Shown piece after piece: positions 20,405-30,406 of a DNA stretch of 64,000 bases. This DNA comes from CAZLPW01 sp964561495 (GTDB taxonomy: Bacteria; Fidelibacterota; Marinisomatia; Marinisomatales; UBA1611), in contig CAZLPW010000002.1 of assembly GCA_964561495.1 (NCBI GenBank), positions 36,573 to 100,572 of the forward strand, read 5' to 3'. The notes under the pieces were generated by a model that made no database searches, was not told the DNA's origin, and was given only the letters and a program-made list of their open reading frames with translations. The translations under genes were made by a program, and so were the position numbers. Position 1 is the stretch's first letter; every line of letters starts with the position of its first letter.

Positions 20405-20932
20405 ATGTCATGGTTTTTAGATTTATTAGCTGTCTTTTTTATTTTAATAGTTGGTGTAAGTGGCTTTAAAAATGGAATTATTGAAGAATTAGGTCGTCTT
20501 ATTGGTCTAACTGTAGCTTTAATTATAACAATTAATTTTACTCCAAGTTTATCTGAAAAAATATATAATATAACCAAACTTGATCAGTCCTTGTGCTTTC
20601 CAATTTCATTTACACTTATTTTTTCAATTTTTTTATTAATTTCTAGATTACTAACCAAAATGGTGCACATTGCATTTCTTTCAAGAAGTAATCAATGGGC
20701 AAATAGATCTCTTGGTTTCTTATTTGGAACAATTAAAGGAGCTTTTATAATAATAACATTTATCTGGTTTTTATCTGTGCTTCCTTTGAAAAATTGGAAC
20801 GCAATCATAGTAAAAAATTCTACGATTGCTCAAAAATGTAATTTACTCAGAATGTCATTGATTAATTTTTTTAATTTAGAGGATTCAATAGTAGAAACTG
20901 AATCATACATAATAGAACTAACTCAACCATAA
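20405..20932 (+). CDS. cvpA: CvpA-family membrane protein
   Basis: 175 residues with four hydrophobic helices (about 5-25, 30-48, 63-85, 100-125). FFILIVGVSGFKNGIIEELGRLIG is the usual CvpA N-terminal signature, and SNQWANRSLGFLFGTIKGAFII the conserved central one. Inner-membrane protein first known for colicin V production; it is widely linked to envelope homeostasis. The start follows the yqeY stop with no gap, and the stop overlaps the dnaG start (TAATG). Confidence 0.88.
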   Translation: MSWFLDLLAVFFILIVGVSGFKNGIIEELGRLIGLTVALIITINFTPSLSEKIYNITKLDQSLCFPISFTLIFSIFLLISRLLTKMVHIAFLSRSNQWANRSLGFLFGTIKGAFIIITFIWFLSVLPLKNWNAIIVKNSTIAQKCNLLRMSLINFFNLEDSIVETESYIIELTQP

Positions 20933-22680
20933 TGCCACAAATCAAAGAAGACATTATAGAAAGAGTACGTCAAACTGCAGATATTTTAGATGTCATAAGC
21001 AAGTACGTAGATCTAAAACAAAAGGGTAATAACTATTTTGGACTTTGTCCATTCCACAATGAAAAAACTGGATCATTTAGTGTAGCCCCACAAAAGCAAA
21101 TATATCACTGTTTTGGCTGTGGATCTGGTGGAAATGTATTTTCATTTTTAATGAATTACCAAAAAATACCATTCCCAGAAACTGTAAAATTTCTTGCAGA
21201 ACAATATAATATTCCCATCGAAATTTCTGAAAATACCGATAAACCTGAAATATTTAGCATCCTACAAAATTTGCACTCAGATGCGGTAAACATTTTTCAA
21301 TCAAATCTTTTTTCTGGATCAGGGAAACAAGCTCTGAAATATCTTCATAAAAGAGGATTATCTGATGATATAATTAAAAAATTTCAAGTTGGGTTTGCTA
21401 TTAACCAATGGGACCAACTAATAAATTATTTTAATAAGAAAAAAATAAAAAAAGAATATCTTATTAAATCTGGGTTGGTATCAAATACAGATAAAGGAAC
21501 TTTTGATAGATTTAGATCAAGAATAATGTTCCCGATCTTTCATGTAGGTGGAAAAACTGTAGCCTTTGGCGGACGTGCTTTTGAAAGTAATGACAGTGCA
21601 AAATACTTGAACTCTCCTGAAACAATACTATATAAAAAAAGCAATATTTTTTATGGTCTGCATGCTACTAGAAACGCAATTCGTAAAAAAGGATATGCTA
21701 TACTTGTTGAAGGCTATACTGACTTTCTCCAACTATATCAAGCTGGTTTTGAAAATACTATATCAGTTTCAGGAACTGCATTAACAAAACAACATGCAAA
21801 AATATTATTCCCATTAACAAAAAAAGTTGTTCTGCTTTACGATTCAGATGTTGCAGGTGCTAATGCAACCGTCCGAGCAGGGTGGGTCCTTCTGCGCACA
21901 GGCATAGATCCATTAATCGTTCAACCTCCTAAAAATAAAGACCCTGATGATTGGATAAACGAAGAAGGCACAAAACCTTTATCTTTAGCACTAAAAAGCC
22001 CGATGGAATTCATCAACTTTCATATGTCTCTATTTAATGCTAAAAATCTTAAGGTTACAGAGCGCCGCCAGTATATATCTTCTATAAATAATGAATTAAG
22101 CTTAATAAATGATGAAATTATTCGTAGTGATATGATCAGATCTCTTTCTCAGGAATTATTAGTAGATGAAAAATATTTTTTTAACCAAATAAGAAATTTG
22201 AAAAATAAAAAATATTCCAACAATTCTGAAGAAACTGAAATCAATAACCGATTAGTTTTTTCATCAATTGAGGAAAGAGCACAGGTTGAATTAATTAGAC
22301 TTATGACTCATCCTGATAAAAACATCCGTACAAATTTAAATAATAAAATAGATATTGATTACTTCACTCATCCACTATTAAATAAAATCGTGAAATATAT
22401 TTTAAAAAATAAATTTGACGTAGATAGTCCAAAAATAATAAGTTATTTTTCAGATAAGAATGATCACAATTCCATTGCGCAAGTTTTGTTTACTGAGGAT
22501 GAAATAATTGAGCCTGAACAAATTGTAACTGACTGCTTAAAAATCTTAAAATCAAGACCAATAAAAGATAAAATTGAAAGCCTTCGCGGAATGATAAGAA
22601 AAAAAGAAACTAAAGGAGAAAATTCTGAAGTGGAAATCAATGAAGTAATTAAACTACAAAACAAATTGAATGTTCTTTAA
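20932..22680 (+). CDS. dnaG: DNA primase DnaG
   Basis: 582 residues. The CHC2 zinc finger is at the N-terminus (CPFHNEKTGSF ... YHCFGCGSGGN), then the RNA polymerase domain with KYLNSPET and FGGRAF, and the TOPRIM fold with acidic residues in VEGYTD and LYDSDVAG plus DPDDW. The C-terminal ~150 residues are the helicase-interacting region and are divergent, as usual. It synthesises RNA primers at the replication fork. Overlaps by one base with cvpA and by 11 bases with the next gene. Confidence 0.97.
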   Translation: MPQIKEDIIERVRQTADILDVISKYVDLKQKGNNYFGLCPFHNEKTGSFSVAPQKQIYHCFGCGSGGNVFSFLMNYQKIPFPETVKFLAEQYNIPIEISENTDKPEIFSILQNLHSDAVNIFQSNLFSGSGKQALKYLHKRGLSDDIIKKFQVGFAINQWDQLINYFNKKKIKKEYLIKSGLVSNTDKGTFDRFRSRIMFPIFHVGGKTVAFGGRAFESNDSAKYLNSPETILYKKSNIFYGLHATRNAIRKKGYAILVEGYTDFLQLYQAGFENTISVSGTALTKQHAKILFPLTKKVVLLYDSDVAGANATVRAGWVLLRTGIDPLIVQPPKNKDPDDWINEEGTKPLSLALKSPMEFINFHMSLFNAKNLKVTERRQYISSINNELSLINDEIIRSDMIRSLSQELLVDEKYFFNQIRNLKNKKYSNNSEETEINNRLVFSSIEERAQVELIRLMTHPDKNIRTNLNNKIDIDYFTHPLLNKIVKYILKNKFDVDSPKIISYFSDKNDHNSIAQVLFTEDEIIEPEQIVTDCLKILKSRPIKDKIESLRGMIRKKETKGENSEVEINEVIKLQNKLNVL

Positions 22681-24130
22681 ATTTAAATTCTGCACTTATT
22701 TCACTTTGGCGATAGTATTTATTGCAAATTTATTATTCTCTAATACTGTTCAAATGATTACGACCCACAACAAGTCAAACGGTACTCTTTTAAGGTTAGT
22801 TACCGAAAATAAAATTAAGAATTTAGATGATATAGCTGGATGGATTGGTAATGAAAATTGGTTTTACGTGACCTTAAACGATATGAAACTGAGCGAGGGA
22901 TTACCAAACTATACAGAATATGGAAATCCAGTAGAAAATCTGGAAGTATCTGAAAATGGAGAATCTGTTCAGTTGGGTTTTTTATTTAAAAAACCGATGG
23001 AAGATTTTGAAATTTTCCATTCTGCTGCAAGTAGAGTAATCCTTGTACAAGTATGGGAATCAATAGATGATACTATCCGCACAAAACTTAAAAATTCTGA
23101 AATACAGAATAATAACAGAGTTTTTACTCTTCCAAAGGAAGAAGCTAAAGGTTCTCCTTTTTATGATTCATTTGTTTATGCACGTGACAAATACGGTCCA
23201 GAAAAATATTTTGTCTGGTATGATAATTGGTTTTCTACAGAAGATATAATTGGAGATGATGAATCTCACCTAGAAGAAAAAAAAGAGAAAAAAATATTTA
23301 CAACTAAATTACCAAAAAAAGCACCTAAGCCTCTTATTGTTAAAAAGATAAAAAAAATAGACCCAGTTCTATCTGGTTCATTTAATGAAAAAAATAATAA
23401 TACTGTACCTGAAAATTATACTATTAAACAAATTAAGAAAGTTAATCTTGACAATATCCTAGAACACGGTATGCTCCATTTCGGAATATTAAGACCAAGT
23501 GAAGTAAAAAAACTGCAAAAAGCCTTAGTTCTACTTGGCTATAGCTTAAGCCTTGAAGATGATAATAATAATGCTATAGATGGTAATTTTGGTGAGATGA
23601 CCGAGAATGCCGTCCTCCAGTTCCAAACAGACATGGGCTATTCAGAAGAAAACATAGACGGTATTGTTGGTCTTTATACATTAAACGGACTGATAAATGA
23701 ATTAAAAAGAACAGGAAAATATGCTGCGCCTGATAAAGCCTACCAAATGAGACCAGGAAAAAAATATTCTAGAAGTAAACAAAGAGACTTTTCTAGCTCT
23801 TCCTCACCAAAAAGAAGAAAAATTTCTGGAAACCCAAAGCTAAACCTCAATCTTCCTGAAAGAGAGACTGGTGAATCTTATATTAAAGTTGAAAGTAATA
23901 TCGATGGTGCAGATGTTTATGTTGATGGAAACTACCTAGGAAAGACACCTATATTTGATCGGCTTCCTGTAAGACCAGGCTGGCACAGAGTAAAAGTAAT
24001 AAATCCCTTTGGCCCCGCCCCACAGTTTGTTATTCCAATTCCTGATTATCAAGATATTTATGTGAGCTCAGGAAGAACCCAACGGATAAGATTCAAATTG
24101 TTTTCTGCAGAGCCCGATTCTACTATCTAA
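22670..24130 (+). CDS. Envelope protein with AMIN-like, peptidoglycan-binding and PEGA domains
   Basis: 486 residues. A signal peptide is followed by an AMIN-like beta domain (residues ~30-145), a long Lys-rich linker, a PG_binding_1 domain (EVKKLQKALVLLGYSL ... NAVLQFQTDMGYS ... DGIVGLYTLNGL, ~275-345) and a C-terminal PEGA domain (GADVYVDGNYLGKTPIFDRL...PGWHRVKV, ~405-465). Probably periplasmic and cell-wall bound. The ATG lies inside the end of dnaG. The next gene is a paralogue lacking the PG-binding part. Family-level function unknown; domains are clear. Confidence 0.82.
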   Translation: MFFKFKFCTYFTLAIVFIANLLFSNTVQMITTHNKSNGTLLRLVTENKIKNLDDIAGWIGNENWFYVTLNDMKLSEGLPNYTEYGNPVENLEVSENGESVQLGFLFKKPMEDFEIFHSAASRVILVQVWESIDDTIRTKLKNSEIQNNNRVFTLPKEEAKGSPFYDSFVYARDKYGPEKYFVWYDNWFSTEDIIGDDESHLEEKKEKKIFTTKLPKKAPKPLIVKKIKKIDPVLSGSFNEKNNNTVPENYTIKQIKKVNLDNILEHGMLHFGILRPSEVKKLQKALVLLGYSLSLEDDNNNAIDGNFGEMTENAVLQFQTDMGYSEENIDGIVGLYTLNGLINELKRTGKYAAPDKAYQMRPGKKYSRSKQRDFSSSSSPKRRKISGNPKLNLNLPERETGESYIKVESNIDGADVYVDGNYLGKTPIFDRLPVRPGWHRVKVINPFGPAPQFVIPIPDYQDIYVSSGRTQRIRFKLFSAEPDSTI

Positions 24131-24132
24131 AA

Positions 24133-25017
24133 ATGTCAAAATGGATGCCAATCAAATCGGCTTTATACTGGCTTACAATAACCATATTTTTTTCAACTAT
24201 CTACGCTGATTCTCCTAAAATTACCAACTTGGCAATCAAGGATACAGACACTGGCCTTGAGATTAGATTTTTATTTTCAGATATTATTGATAATAACAAT
24301 ATCAAAGGATGGATAGATAGAGAAAAATGGATTGTACTTAATATGTATAATGTTGCACTTCCAGCTGATAATTTTTTTGATCAATATATTTCATATCCCA
24401 TACAATTAATTGAACACGCTATGTCATTAGATGCCGTACAAGTTTCATTTCAATTAACTCGAAAATTAGAGGCCTTTGATATTATTAGACACTTAAATAC
24501 ACAAGAAGTTTTAATCAGAATAATATTTGACCATGATGCCTATGACTATTCCATGATAGACAAAACAGAAAAATCTTTCATATTTCCTGATCCGAGAGAT
24601 GGCAAAAAAAAACAACACCCACTACATTGGAAAGACCAACGGGTACGATCATCAATAAGGATATTATGTGATACCCCTGGATTGCCAATCTATGTTAACG
24701 ATAGAATTGTCGGATATTCTCCTTTAGAAAATGGGGTCGATGTCCTTCCAGGCTGGCATCGAGTAGGATATTTTCCTGAAGATGAAACAAAAATGACGAA
24801 AGTTAGAACCCCTAAAGAAAAGCTCGTAGAGGATATTCTGCGTATGGGACTTATGGATGTGTTTGTCGAGGAAGGCGAAGAACTGACTGTCACCTTAAAC
24901 TACCAATCACTTGATGAAGAGGTATTTGATTATAATGAAAAAATTCAAACCAGTACGGTTTTTGGATTGGGGATGTTTTCCTTAGTAATCCTCTTATTAG
25001 GCTGGGGGATGGGTTAA
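24133..25017 (+). CDS. AMIN-like/PEGA envelope protein with C-terminal membrane helix
   Basis: 294 residues: signal peptide ending near TIYA, AMIN-like domain (~27-140, with IKGWIDREKW and VQVSFQL), PEGA-like domain (GLPIYVNDRIVGYSPLENG...PGWHRVGYF, ~180-225), then an acidic helix and a terminal hydrophobic helix (VFGLGMFSLVILLLGWGMG). The C-terminal helix would anchor it to the inner membrane. It starts two bases after the previous gene, with which it shares domain order and motifs, so the two are probably partners or a duplication. Confidence 0.75.
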   Translation: MSKWMPIKSALYWLTITIFFSTIYADSPKITNLAIKDTDTGLEIRFLFSDIIDNNNIKGWIDREKWIVLNMYNVALPADNFFDQYISYPIQLIEHAMSLDAVQVSFQLTRKLEAFDIIRHLNTQEVLIRIIFDHDAYDYSMIDKTEKSFIFPDPRDGKKKQHPLHWKDQRVRSSIRILCDTPGLPIYVNDRIVGYSPLENGVDVLPGWHRVGYFPEDETKMTKVRTPKEKLVEDILRMGLMDVFVEEGEELTVTLNYQSLDEEVFDYNEKIQTSTVFGLGMFSLVILLLGWGMG

Positions 25018-25037
25018 TTTTTTTCAATTTTCTAAAA

Positions 25038-26687
25038 TTGAAACAGGTTTTTTTATTTTTATTATTACCCAGTTTTATTTTTTCTCAGAATCAAGTATTT
25101 GAGCATGGGAAAAACAAAAAAAATGAATATTCTATTTCTGCTCTAGTAATAAATACTAAAGAAAAAAAACTAAAGAAATCTACAGTTTCCTTGATTGATT
25201 CTGAAGGAATAGTAATTCAAGAAAAAAAAACTGATAAAAAAGGTCACATAAGATTTGATAATGTTAACCCAGGAATATTTGTTTTAAAAGCATATCACAA
25301 AAAATTTGGCTATGGACTAATTCACATAAGAATTACAAATCAAAACCTAGAAGAAAAAATTATTGTCCCATCATCTCTAGGACCCAAACCAATAAGAGAA
25401 GCAAAGCCAAAAAATAAATCTTTAGACCAATCAAGAATCTGTTATAAATACTGGAGTCCATATAGAAGGAAACTAAGTCTCAGAGGAAACCCACAAACAT
25501 TTTATGGAGAACCATATTATGAAGTAACCTATAATAAAGACAAAAGAATAAAAACAGTAACTGAGTTTGATGAAAATAATAAAAAACAACAGACTTGGCA
25601 CTTAAGGTGGACACGAAGTGGAAATAGATCAGAATATTATATTGAGTTCCATACACGAGGATCTATTTCCAGACTCGATCACAAACTATACTCACAAATT
25701 TTATCTGAAGTAAGACCTGGTTGGAAAGCATTTTTTAAAAGCAGAAAAGATGGTAGACCAAAGTCATTATATGTAGAAGATCATCTTGGAATAAAATATT
25801 ACAGTTATAATTTCACCTATGCAGCTCAGATAGATTCTGTTACTGATATGGAAGTTATTGAATCATCATACTTTAGATCAGACACAAACTTTGCTGGAAG
25901 ACATATTGTATTTATGGAAGACGCAAAGTGGCTACGAATGGTACAATATTTTGATAAAAATAATAAAATAAAAAACACAGTAGAATACATCCATAATCAA
26001 GAACTAGAAGAGACAACACAAATAAAACTTGATCAGAATGGAAAAGAATTGGAAAGAAAAATTATACCTTTTATGCGACCTGATCAATTCGCATACAGTC
26101 TAGAATGGACAGGAAGAAAAGTAATTGTTCATGAAACCGAAGATGTAGAAGAGGTCGAAATTGCCGAATTAATCGATGAAAAAGATAGAGAGGTCATTCA
26201 GTACACCTCATGGGAACTACTTTCACCCTCATCATACAGAGACTCTATAATCGCTTCATTTCCACCTCGTCCATTTTTTAGGATAACCGTTTGGGAAAGA
26301 GATAAAATCAAATTTGGAAACACAGATGTTGGTCTTGAACTTAGTTGGGTTGACCATTATTCAAACAAGCCAACAACAAATTTAAGAACAATAGGTATCT
26401 ACGCAGTCGCGAGGTCTGATATCAGTAAATTAATTTCATTTCTACCTGATATCTATACCCTTCAGTATAAATATGGATTAGGATTATACTCACTGGGTTA
26501 TGGATTCACTACAGGCTTTGCATTCTCACCATTTATAGATTTGAGAAATTTAGACTCTGCGCCTGTACCATTAAAAATAAGTCTTGTTGGAAATATAGTA
26601 ATAGCAAAGGGAGTTCTTCAGGATATTGACTATGTTACCTGGGCGACTTTAGGGATCAATTTAACTTTGAATAAAAACGCGGAGTAA
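25038..26687 (+). CDS. Exported protein with carboxypeptidase-like regulatory domain
   Basis: 549 residues from a TTG start, chosen because it gives a complete signal peptide (KQVFLFLLLPSFIFS, then Gln). Residues ~30-105 form a CarboxypepD_reg/CNA-B-like beta sandwich (SALVINTKEKKLKKSTVSLIDSEG...GHIRFDNVNPGIFVLKAY). The rest contains repeated WRLRWT/KxYS-like strands resembling the 'toxin-antitoxin YwqK/RHS-like' repeat style but without a family I can name, and a beta-barrel-like C-terminus (YKYGLGLYSLGYGFTTGFAFSPF). Last gene of the primase run, ending just before a strong terminator. Function unknown. Confidence 0.65.
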   Translation: MKQVFLFLLLPSFIFSQNQVFEHGKNKKNEYSISALVINTKEKKLKKSTVSLIDSEGIVIQEKKTDKKGHIRFDNVNPGIFVLKAYHKKFGYGLIHIRITNQNLEEKIIVPSSLGPKPIREAKPKNKSLDQSRICYKYWSPYRRKLSLRGNPQTFYGEPYYEVTYNKDKRIKTVTEFDENNKKQQTWHLRWTRSGNRSEYYIEFHTRGSISRLDHKLYSQILSEVRPGWKAFFKSRKDGRPKSLYVEDHLGIKYYSYNFTYAAQIDSVTDMEVIESSYFRSDTNFAGRHIVFMEDAKWLRMVQYFDKNNKIKNTVEYIHNQELEETTQIKLDQNGKELERKIIPFMRPDQFAYSLEWTGRKVIVHETEDVEEVEIAELIDEKDREVIQYTSWELLSPSSYRDSIIASFPPRPFFRITVWERDKIKFGNTDVGLELSWVDHYSNKPTTNLRTIGIYAVARSDISKLISFLPDIYTLQYKYGLGLYSLGYGFTTGFAFSPFIDLRNLDSAPVPLKISLVGNIVIAKGVLQDIDYVTWATLGINLTLNKNAE

Positions 26688-26703
26688 AAAAATCTTTATA
26701 AAC

Positions 26704-26748
26704 AAAAAGCCCCCTTATTCTAAAGTATTAGAAAACGGGGGCTTTTTT
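26704..26748. terminator. Bidirectional rho-independent terminator
   Basis: AAAAAGCCCCC and GGGGGCTTTTTT form an 11-bp stem with A- and T-tracts on opposite sides around a ~22-base loop. It sits between the convergent ends of the plus-strand primase run and the minus-strand TonB receptor and can serve both. Confidence 0.92.
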
Positions 26749-26763
26749 AGATTAAAGTATAAA

Positions 26764-29532
26764 TTAGATATTTACTTTTAAACTCATCCTTATCTGTCTG
26801 CCAGAACCATAAAATACTTTTGCAGTACTATTTGTTCCATCATCTTCAAAACCTTGATCTTCACCGTAAGTAGTATACATTGCATCAGCTGCATTGAGAA
26901 TATGACCACCTAGCGTCAAATCTGTTCCCATAATTTGCATTTTATACGTTAAGTGAACATCTAACAAATTATAATCATCAAGTTGAACAACATCCTTTCC
27001 AGCATGATCAGGATTATCTCTTTCACTAGGAGCAAATCCAGCATAAAAGTTGGAATTCATTCTCATTGACGCGTTTACAATTAGATCTTTTATCGGGAAG
27101 AGATTTAGACCAAAAACCATCTGGGTCTGAGGCTGGTAACCGACCTTAAGTCCATCAGTATATAAATTCACCTCTGTTTCATTGGTTCTATCATAGTCAG
27201 AGCTAAAAGTGCCAGTCACATCTTTCCCCCAAGTCCAGTTACCAAATGAAAGGGCAGCATCAATAGAAAGAAGATCCATTGGCCTAATCTTAGACTCAAT
27301 TTCTAGCCCACTATGATTTGCACTTAATCCAGGAATATTATATATATCAGGGGCATCATAGATCACGATAGCTTTATCCTCCCATGTGTTCATGTAGTAG
27401 GTAGCACTTAGATCGATCAACTGACTTCTGTATGAGGCACCAATATCCATTGAAGTAATGGACTCATTCTTCGCGCTTGTGTTTGGTACATTACTATAAG
27501 CAAGATAAGCGTTTGAAAATTTAGGAGCCTTTGACATCTGCCCACCCGCAAAGAAAACATTTATATTATCGTTTACATTAAAATTAAGACCGAGCTTTAG
27601 GGCACTACCAGGAAAAATAAGAACCTTAGAGAATTCATCCCCTTCAGTCTCATTATACTGCTCCTGTCTCTGATACCTTGATACAGAACGCGCACCACTC
27701 AAAATAACAGAAAAAGCTTTAGTTGCATACTCTGCCTGAGCCCATCCGCCATACCAATCATGATATCCTGTATTATGGTAATCAATTAATCCACCTACTC
27801 CGCGCATTCTCTCAGTCCCTGTTTCACCTGCTTTGGCATAGTGATGCACATAGTAATCTCCACCCAAAAGATTTACAACTTCTCGATAATGCTCTCCAGC
27901 ATAAGATCTAAAATCAACACCTGAAGTAAATGTTAATTCATCAGTAATACTTCTATTATAGGTTGACAAAACACCTGTCCAGTCGTGGTGATTAACAGAA
28001 GCTCTAATGATTCGTTTTGATCTATGCTTTGAGTCACTATAGGTTGTGTCAAACTCAGAATCATACGACCAATGTTGATTATTTCCTATAACTTGAGTCC
28101 AATCAATTTCTCCAGATCCGTCTTCCATTTCAGCAGGATTATAATATTTATTATAACCATCAGTTGAATCATCATCCATAAATGTGTCTCTTGTATTCAT
28201 AGGTCCAGTTCCACCCCCTCTACCTTTTGAGCCATAAAAAGTTGTTGAAAGACTACTGCTTGCATCAATATTCCACTTCCAGTTCAAACTGTATACAGGC
28301 TTATGATAATAATTAGTTCTAGTGTTAATTAGGTACTTATCACCTACCTGCTTGGTGTGCATTATACCACCAAACAAGACATCATGTGCCCAATCAGTAC
28401 TTCCTCTGTGACCAACATAATTATCTTGAAGCATTTCATATTCATCTTTAGTTAATTCACCCCAACCACTACCATATCTATGTGGGCTTACTCTGCGTAC
28501 GTCTTGACCAGAGGATAAAGAATATGCTGCCCAATCAAGTGGTGTATACATTTGATCTTCATCTCTTTGCCCGTGTTGTTGAGGAGCACCCAAAACATTT
28601 GCGTCGATTGTATGTTTTCCATTACCAAATGTCTTGTGAGCTGCAAAATAATAAGAATATGCTTCAGACCAAGTCCCATCAACATAGCCATCCCAAGATT
28701 TTTTGGCTACTAATCCTGAAAGAGCAACCCCACCATCAAGAAGGCCTGTGTTGGCTGTAAAAGTAGATTTAAGAAATCCATCACTTCCAAATTCTTGTTT
28801 GTAACCAAGTCCTTGCTTAGCTGTAGCTGCACCAGATACAATATTAATTGTACCTCCAAGTTGACCTGCAACTAAGTTTGTTGCCCCTAAACCTTTTTGT
28901 ATTTGAATCGCAGATGCAATATCAGTCATTCCATCCCAGTTAGACCAATACATTCTACCATTTTCCATATCATTAACAGGAACACCATTAATCAAAGTCG
29001 CTGAATTTTCTTGATCAAACCCTCTAATATAAACCCTTGAGTCACCTGCACCGCCCTTGCTCTCTGTAAAATAAACACCTGGCGCATCGGCCATTACAGC
29101 TGTTATGTCTCTTGAAGCAGTACGGAGCTCAAGTTCATCAGCAGTTATGGATGAGTGTGGAAACGGAGTCTGCCGGTCTTTAATAATTGTACCAGTCACT
29201 TGTAACGCTTCAATCTCCAAAGTCGATCTACCGAGCTGAGCGTTTTGAGTAACCTCAGTACCTGACACATCAATTCCCATTTCCTCTGTTGCATAACCCA
29301 AATAAGCAACTACTAACGTGTAATTACCATTACTAACATTTTTTATACTGTATGCTCCGTCTGCATCAGTGGCAGAACCCATCGATGTACCTGCTAGATA
29401 AACGTTAGCACCTGCAAGCGGTGAACCAGTTGATTCATCTGTTACAGTACCTGAAACATTGCTCTGTGCAATCAGGATTGACGTATTAATTAAAAATAAA
29501 GTGATAAAAAATGATCGCAGAATTTTGACCAT
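26764..29532 (-). CDS. TonB-dependent outer-membrane receptor
   Basis: 922 residues. Signal peptide leaves QSNVSGTVTDESTGSPLAG, the start of a CarboxypepD_reg-like domain (~23-105), then the plug (FPHSSITADELELR, GVYFTESKGGAGDSRVYIRGFDQENSATLINGVPV is the canonical core) and a ~650-residue barrel ending ...RQIRMSLKVNI. It imports a large or scarce substrate using TonB energy. There is no SusD, TonB/ExbBD or degradative enzyme alongside, so it is not a normal polysaccharide locus; vitamin, metal or peptide uptake is possible. It is monocistronic with a good promoter and RBS. One in-frame anomaly: none seen. Confidence 0.93.
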   Translation of the reverse strand: MVKILRSFFITLFLINTSILIAQSNVSGTVTDESTGSPLAGANVYLAGTSMGSATDADGAYSIKNVSNGNYTLVVAYLGYATEEMGIDVSGTEVTQNAQLGRSTLEIEALQVTGTIIKDRQTPFPHSSITADELELRTASRDITAVMADAPGVYFTESKGGAGDSRVYIRGFDQENSATLINGVPVNDMENGRMYWSNWDGMTDIASAIQIQKGLGATNLVAGQLGGTINIVSGAATAKQGLGYKQEFGSDGFLKSTFTANTGLLDGGVALSGLVAKKSWDGYVDGTWSEAYSYYFAAHKTFGNGKHTIDANVLGAPQQHGQRDEDQMYTPLDWAAYSLSSGQDVRRVSPHRYGSGWGELTKDEYEMLQDNYVGHRGSTDWAHDVLFGGIMHTKQVGDKYLINTRTNYYHKPVYSLNWKWNIDASSSLSTTFYGSKGRGGGTGPMNTRDTFMDDDSTDGYNKYYNPAEMEDGSGEIDWTQVIGNNQHWSYDSEFDTTYSDSKHRSKRIIRASVNHHDWTGVLSTYNRSITDELTFTSGVDFRSYAGEHYREVVNLLGGDYYVHHYAKAGETGTERMRGVGGLIDYHNTGYHDWYGGWAQAEYATKAFSVILSGARSVSRYQRQEQYNETEGDEFSKVLIFPGSALKLGLNFNVNDNINVFFAGGQMSKAPKFSNAYLAYSNVPNTSAKNESITSMDIGASYRSQLIDLSATYYMNTWEDKAIVIYDAPDIYNIPGLSANHSGLEIESKIRPMDLLSIDAALSFGNWTWGKDVTGTFSSDYDRTNETEVNLYTDGLKVGYQPQTQMVFGLNLFPIKDLIVNASMRMNSNFYAGFAPSERDNPDHAGKDVVQLDDYNLLDVHLTYKMQIMGTDLTLGGHILNAADAMYTTYGEDQGFEDDGTNSTAKVFYGSGRQIRMSLKVNI

Positions 29533-29539
29533 AGAGTGA

Positions 29540-29586
29540 CTCCTTATAACTTATTAGCATAATATCTCTTAAAAAAGAGTTGTCAA
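29540..29586 (-). promoter_or_regulatory. Sigma70-like promoter and RBS of the TonB receptor, with inverted repeat in the spacer
   Basis: Minus strand: -35 TTGACA (29586-29581), 16-base spacer, -10 TATTAT (29564-29559), then AAGGAG (29545-29540) seven bases before the ATG. The spacer contains CTCTT-AAAA-AAGAG (29566-29579, plus-strand reading), an inverted repeat that could be an operator. Confidence 0.75.
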
Positions 29587-29652
29587 TTTTAAGTAAAAAT
29601 AATAGTGTTTTGTTATAATTTTATTTGAATAAAGTAATGTTATCAATTAATA

Positions 29653-30321
29653 CTAATGGATCGGATGGATGCAGTCTTGGTTATTATTTCTATAAGAATT
29701 AACAAAAGAATCAACCTTGTGAAAATTTAATTGATTTTTCCTAATTAATTCAGAGTTGCTATTTAATTCAATTAGGCTATCATTATTAAACCAATCATCT
29801 ATATGATCAAAATCTATGATTAATGGCATGCGGTCATGAATATGAGAAATTTCTTTATCAGCTTTTTTAGTTATTACTGTATAAGATAAAACAATCTCCT
29901 TATCGTTTAATGAAGAAGAAGACCACAAGCCAGCCATTGGTAAAATGTTTTTTTGTTTATCATATATATAGTAAGGTTGTTTTTTAGAGTTAATGGCATT
30001 CCATTCATAATAACCATCAGACACAATAATACATCTGTTAGATTTGATTAAATATTTAAAAGAGGGTTTTTCATGCAATGTTTCAGATCTTGCATTTATA
30101 AGTTTGCTAATGGACTTCTTATTTTTTGACCAATTAGGGATCAAGCCCCAAATCATTGATTTTATTTGCCTTTTATTTTTTCCCCCAAGTAATACTAATG
30201 ATTTTTGAGTTGGTGCAATATTATAGCTGGGAATATAATTTATAGTTTCATCCCAGTCTGAAATGTTAAGTTCTTCAATAATAGAATTTTTATTTTTAAT
30301 TAAAGTTTTCCTGCCACACAT
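29653..30321 (-). CDS. SRAP-domain protein (HMCES/YedK family)
   Basis: About 222 residues from ATG 30321. The start is fixed by biology: SRAP proteins must begin Met-Cys, and MCGRKTL gives the catalytic Cys2. Also visible are YNIAPTQ, WGLIPNWSKN, NARSETLHEKPSF, RCIIVSDGYYEW and SHIHDRMPLI with the conserved His. The family crosslinks to abasic sites in single-stranded DNA through Cys2 and protects them during replication. It is divergently transcribed from gpmA with an 85-base gap. Confidence 0.95.
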   Translation of the reverse strand: MCGRKTLIKNKNSIIEELNISDWDETINYIPSYNIAPTQKSLVLLGGKNKRQIKSMIWGLIPNWSKNKKSISKLINARSETLHEKPSFKYLIKSNRCIIVSDGYYEWNAINSKKQPYYIYDKQKNILPMAGLWSSSSLNDKEIVLSYTVITKKADKEISHIHDRMPLIIDFDHIDDWFNNDSLIELNSNSELIRKNQLNFHKVDSFVNSYRNNNQDCIHPIH

Positions 30322-30406
30322 ATAAAAATCTACAAAAAAATTACTTTGGTAAAAAAAAACAGTTTTGCAACTTCTCAAATGTTTAAAGAAACAAAAAATA
30401 TATTAA

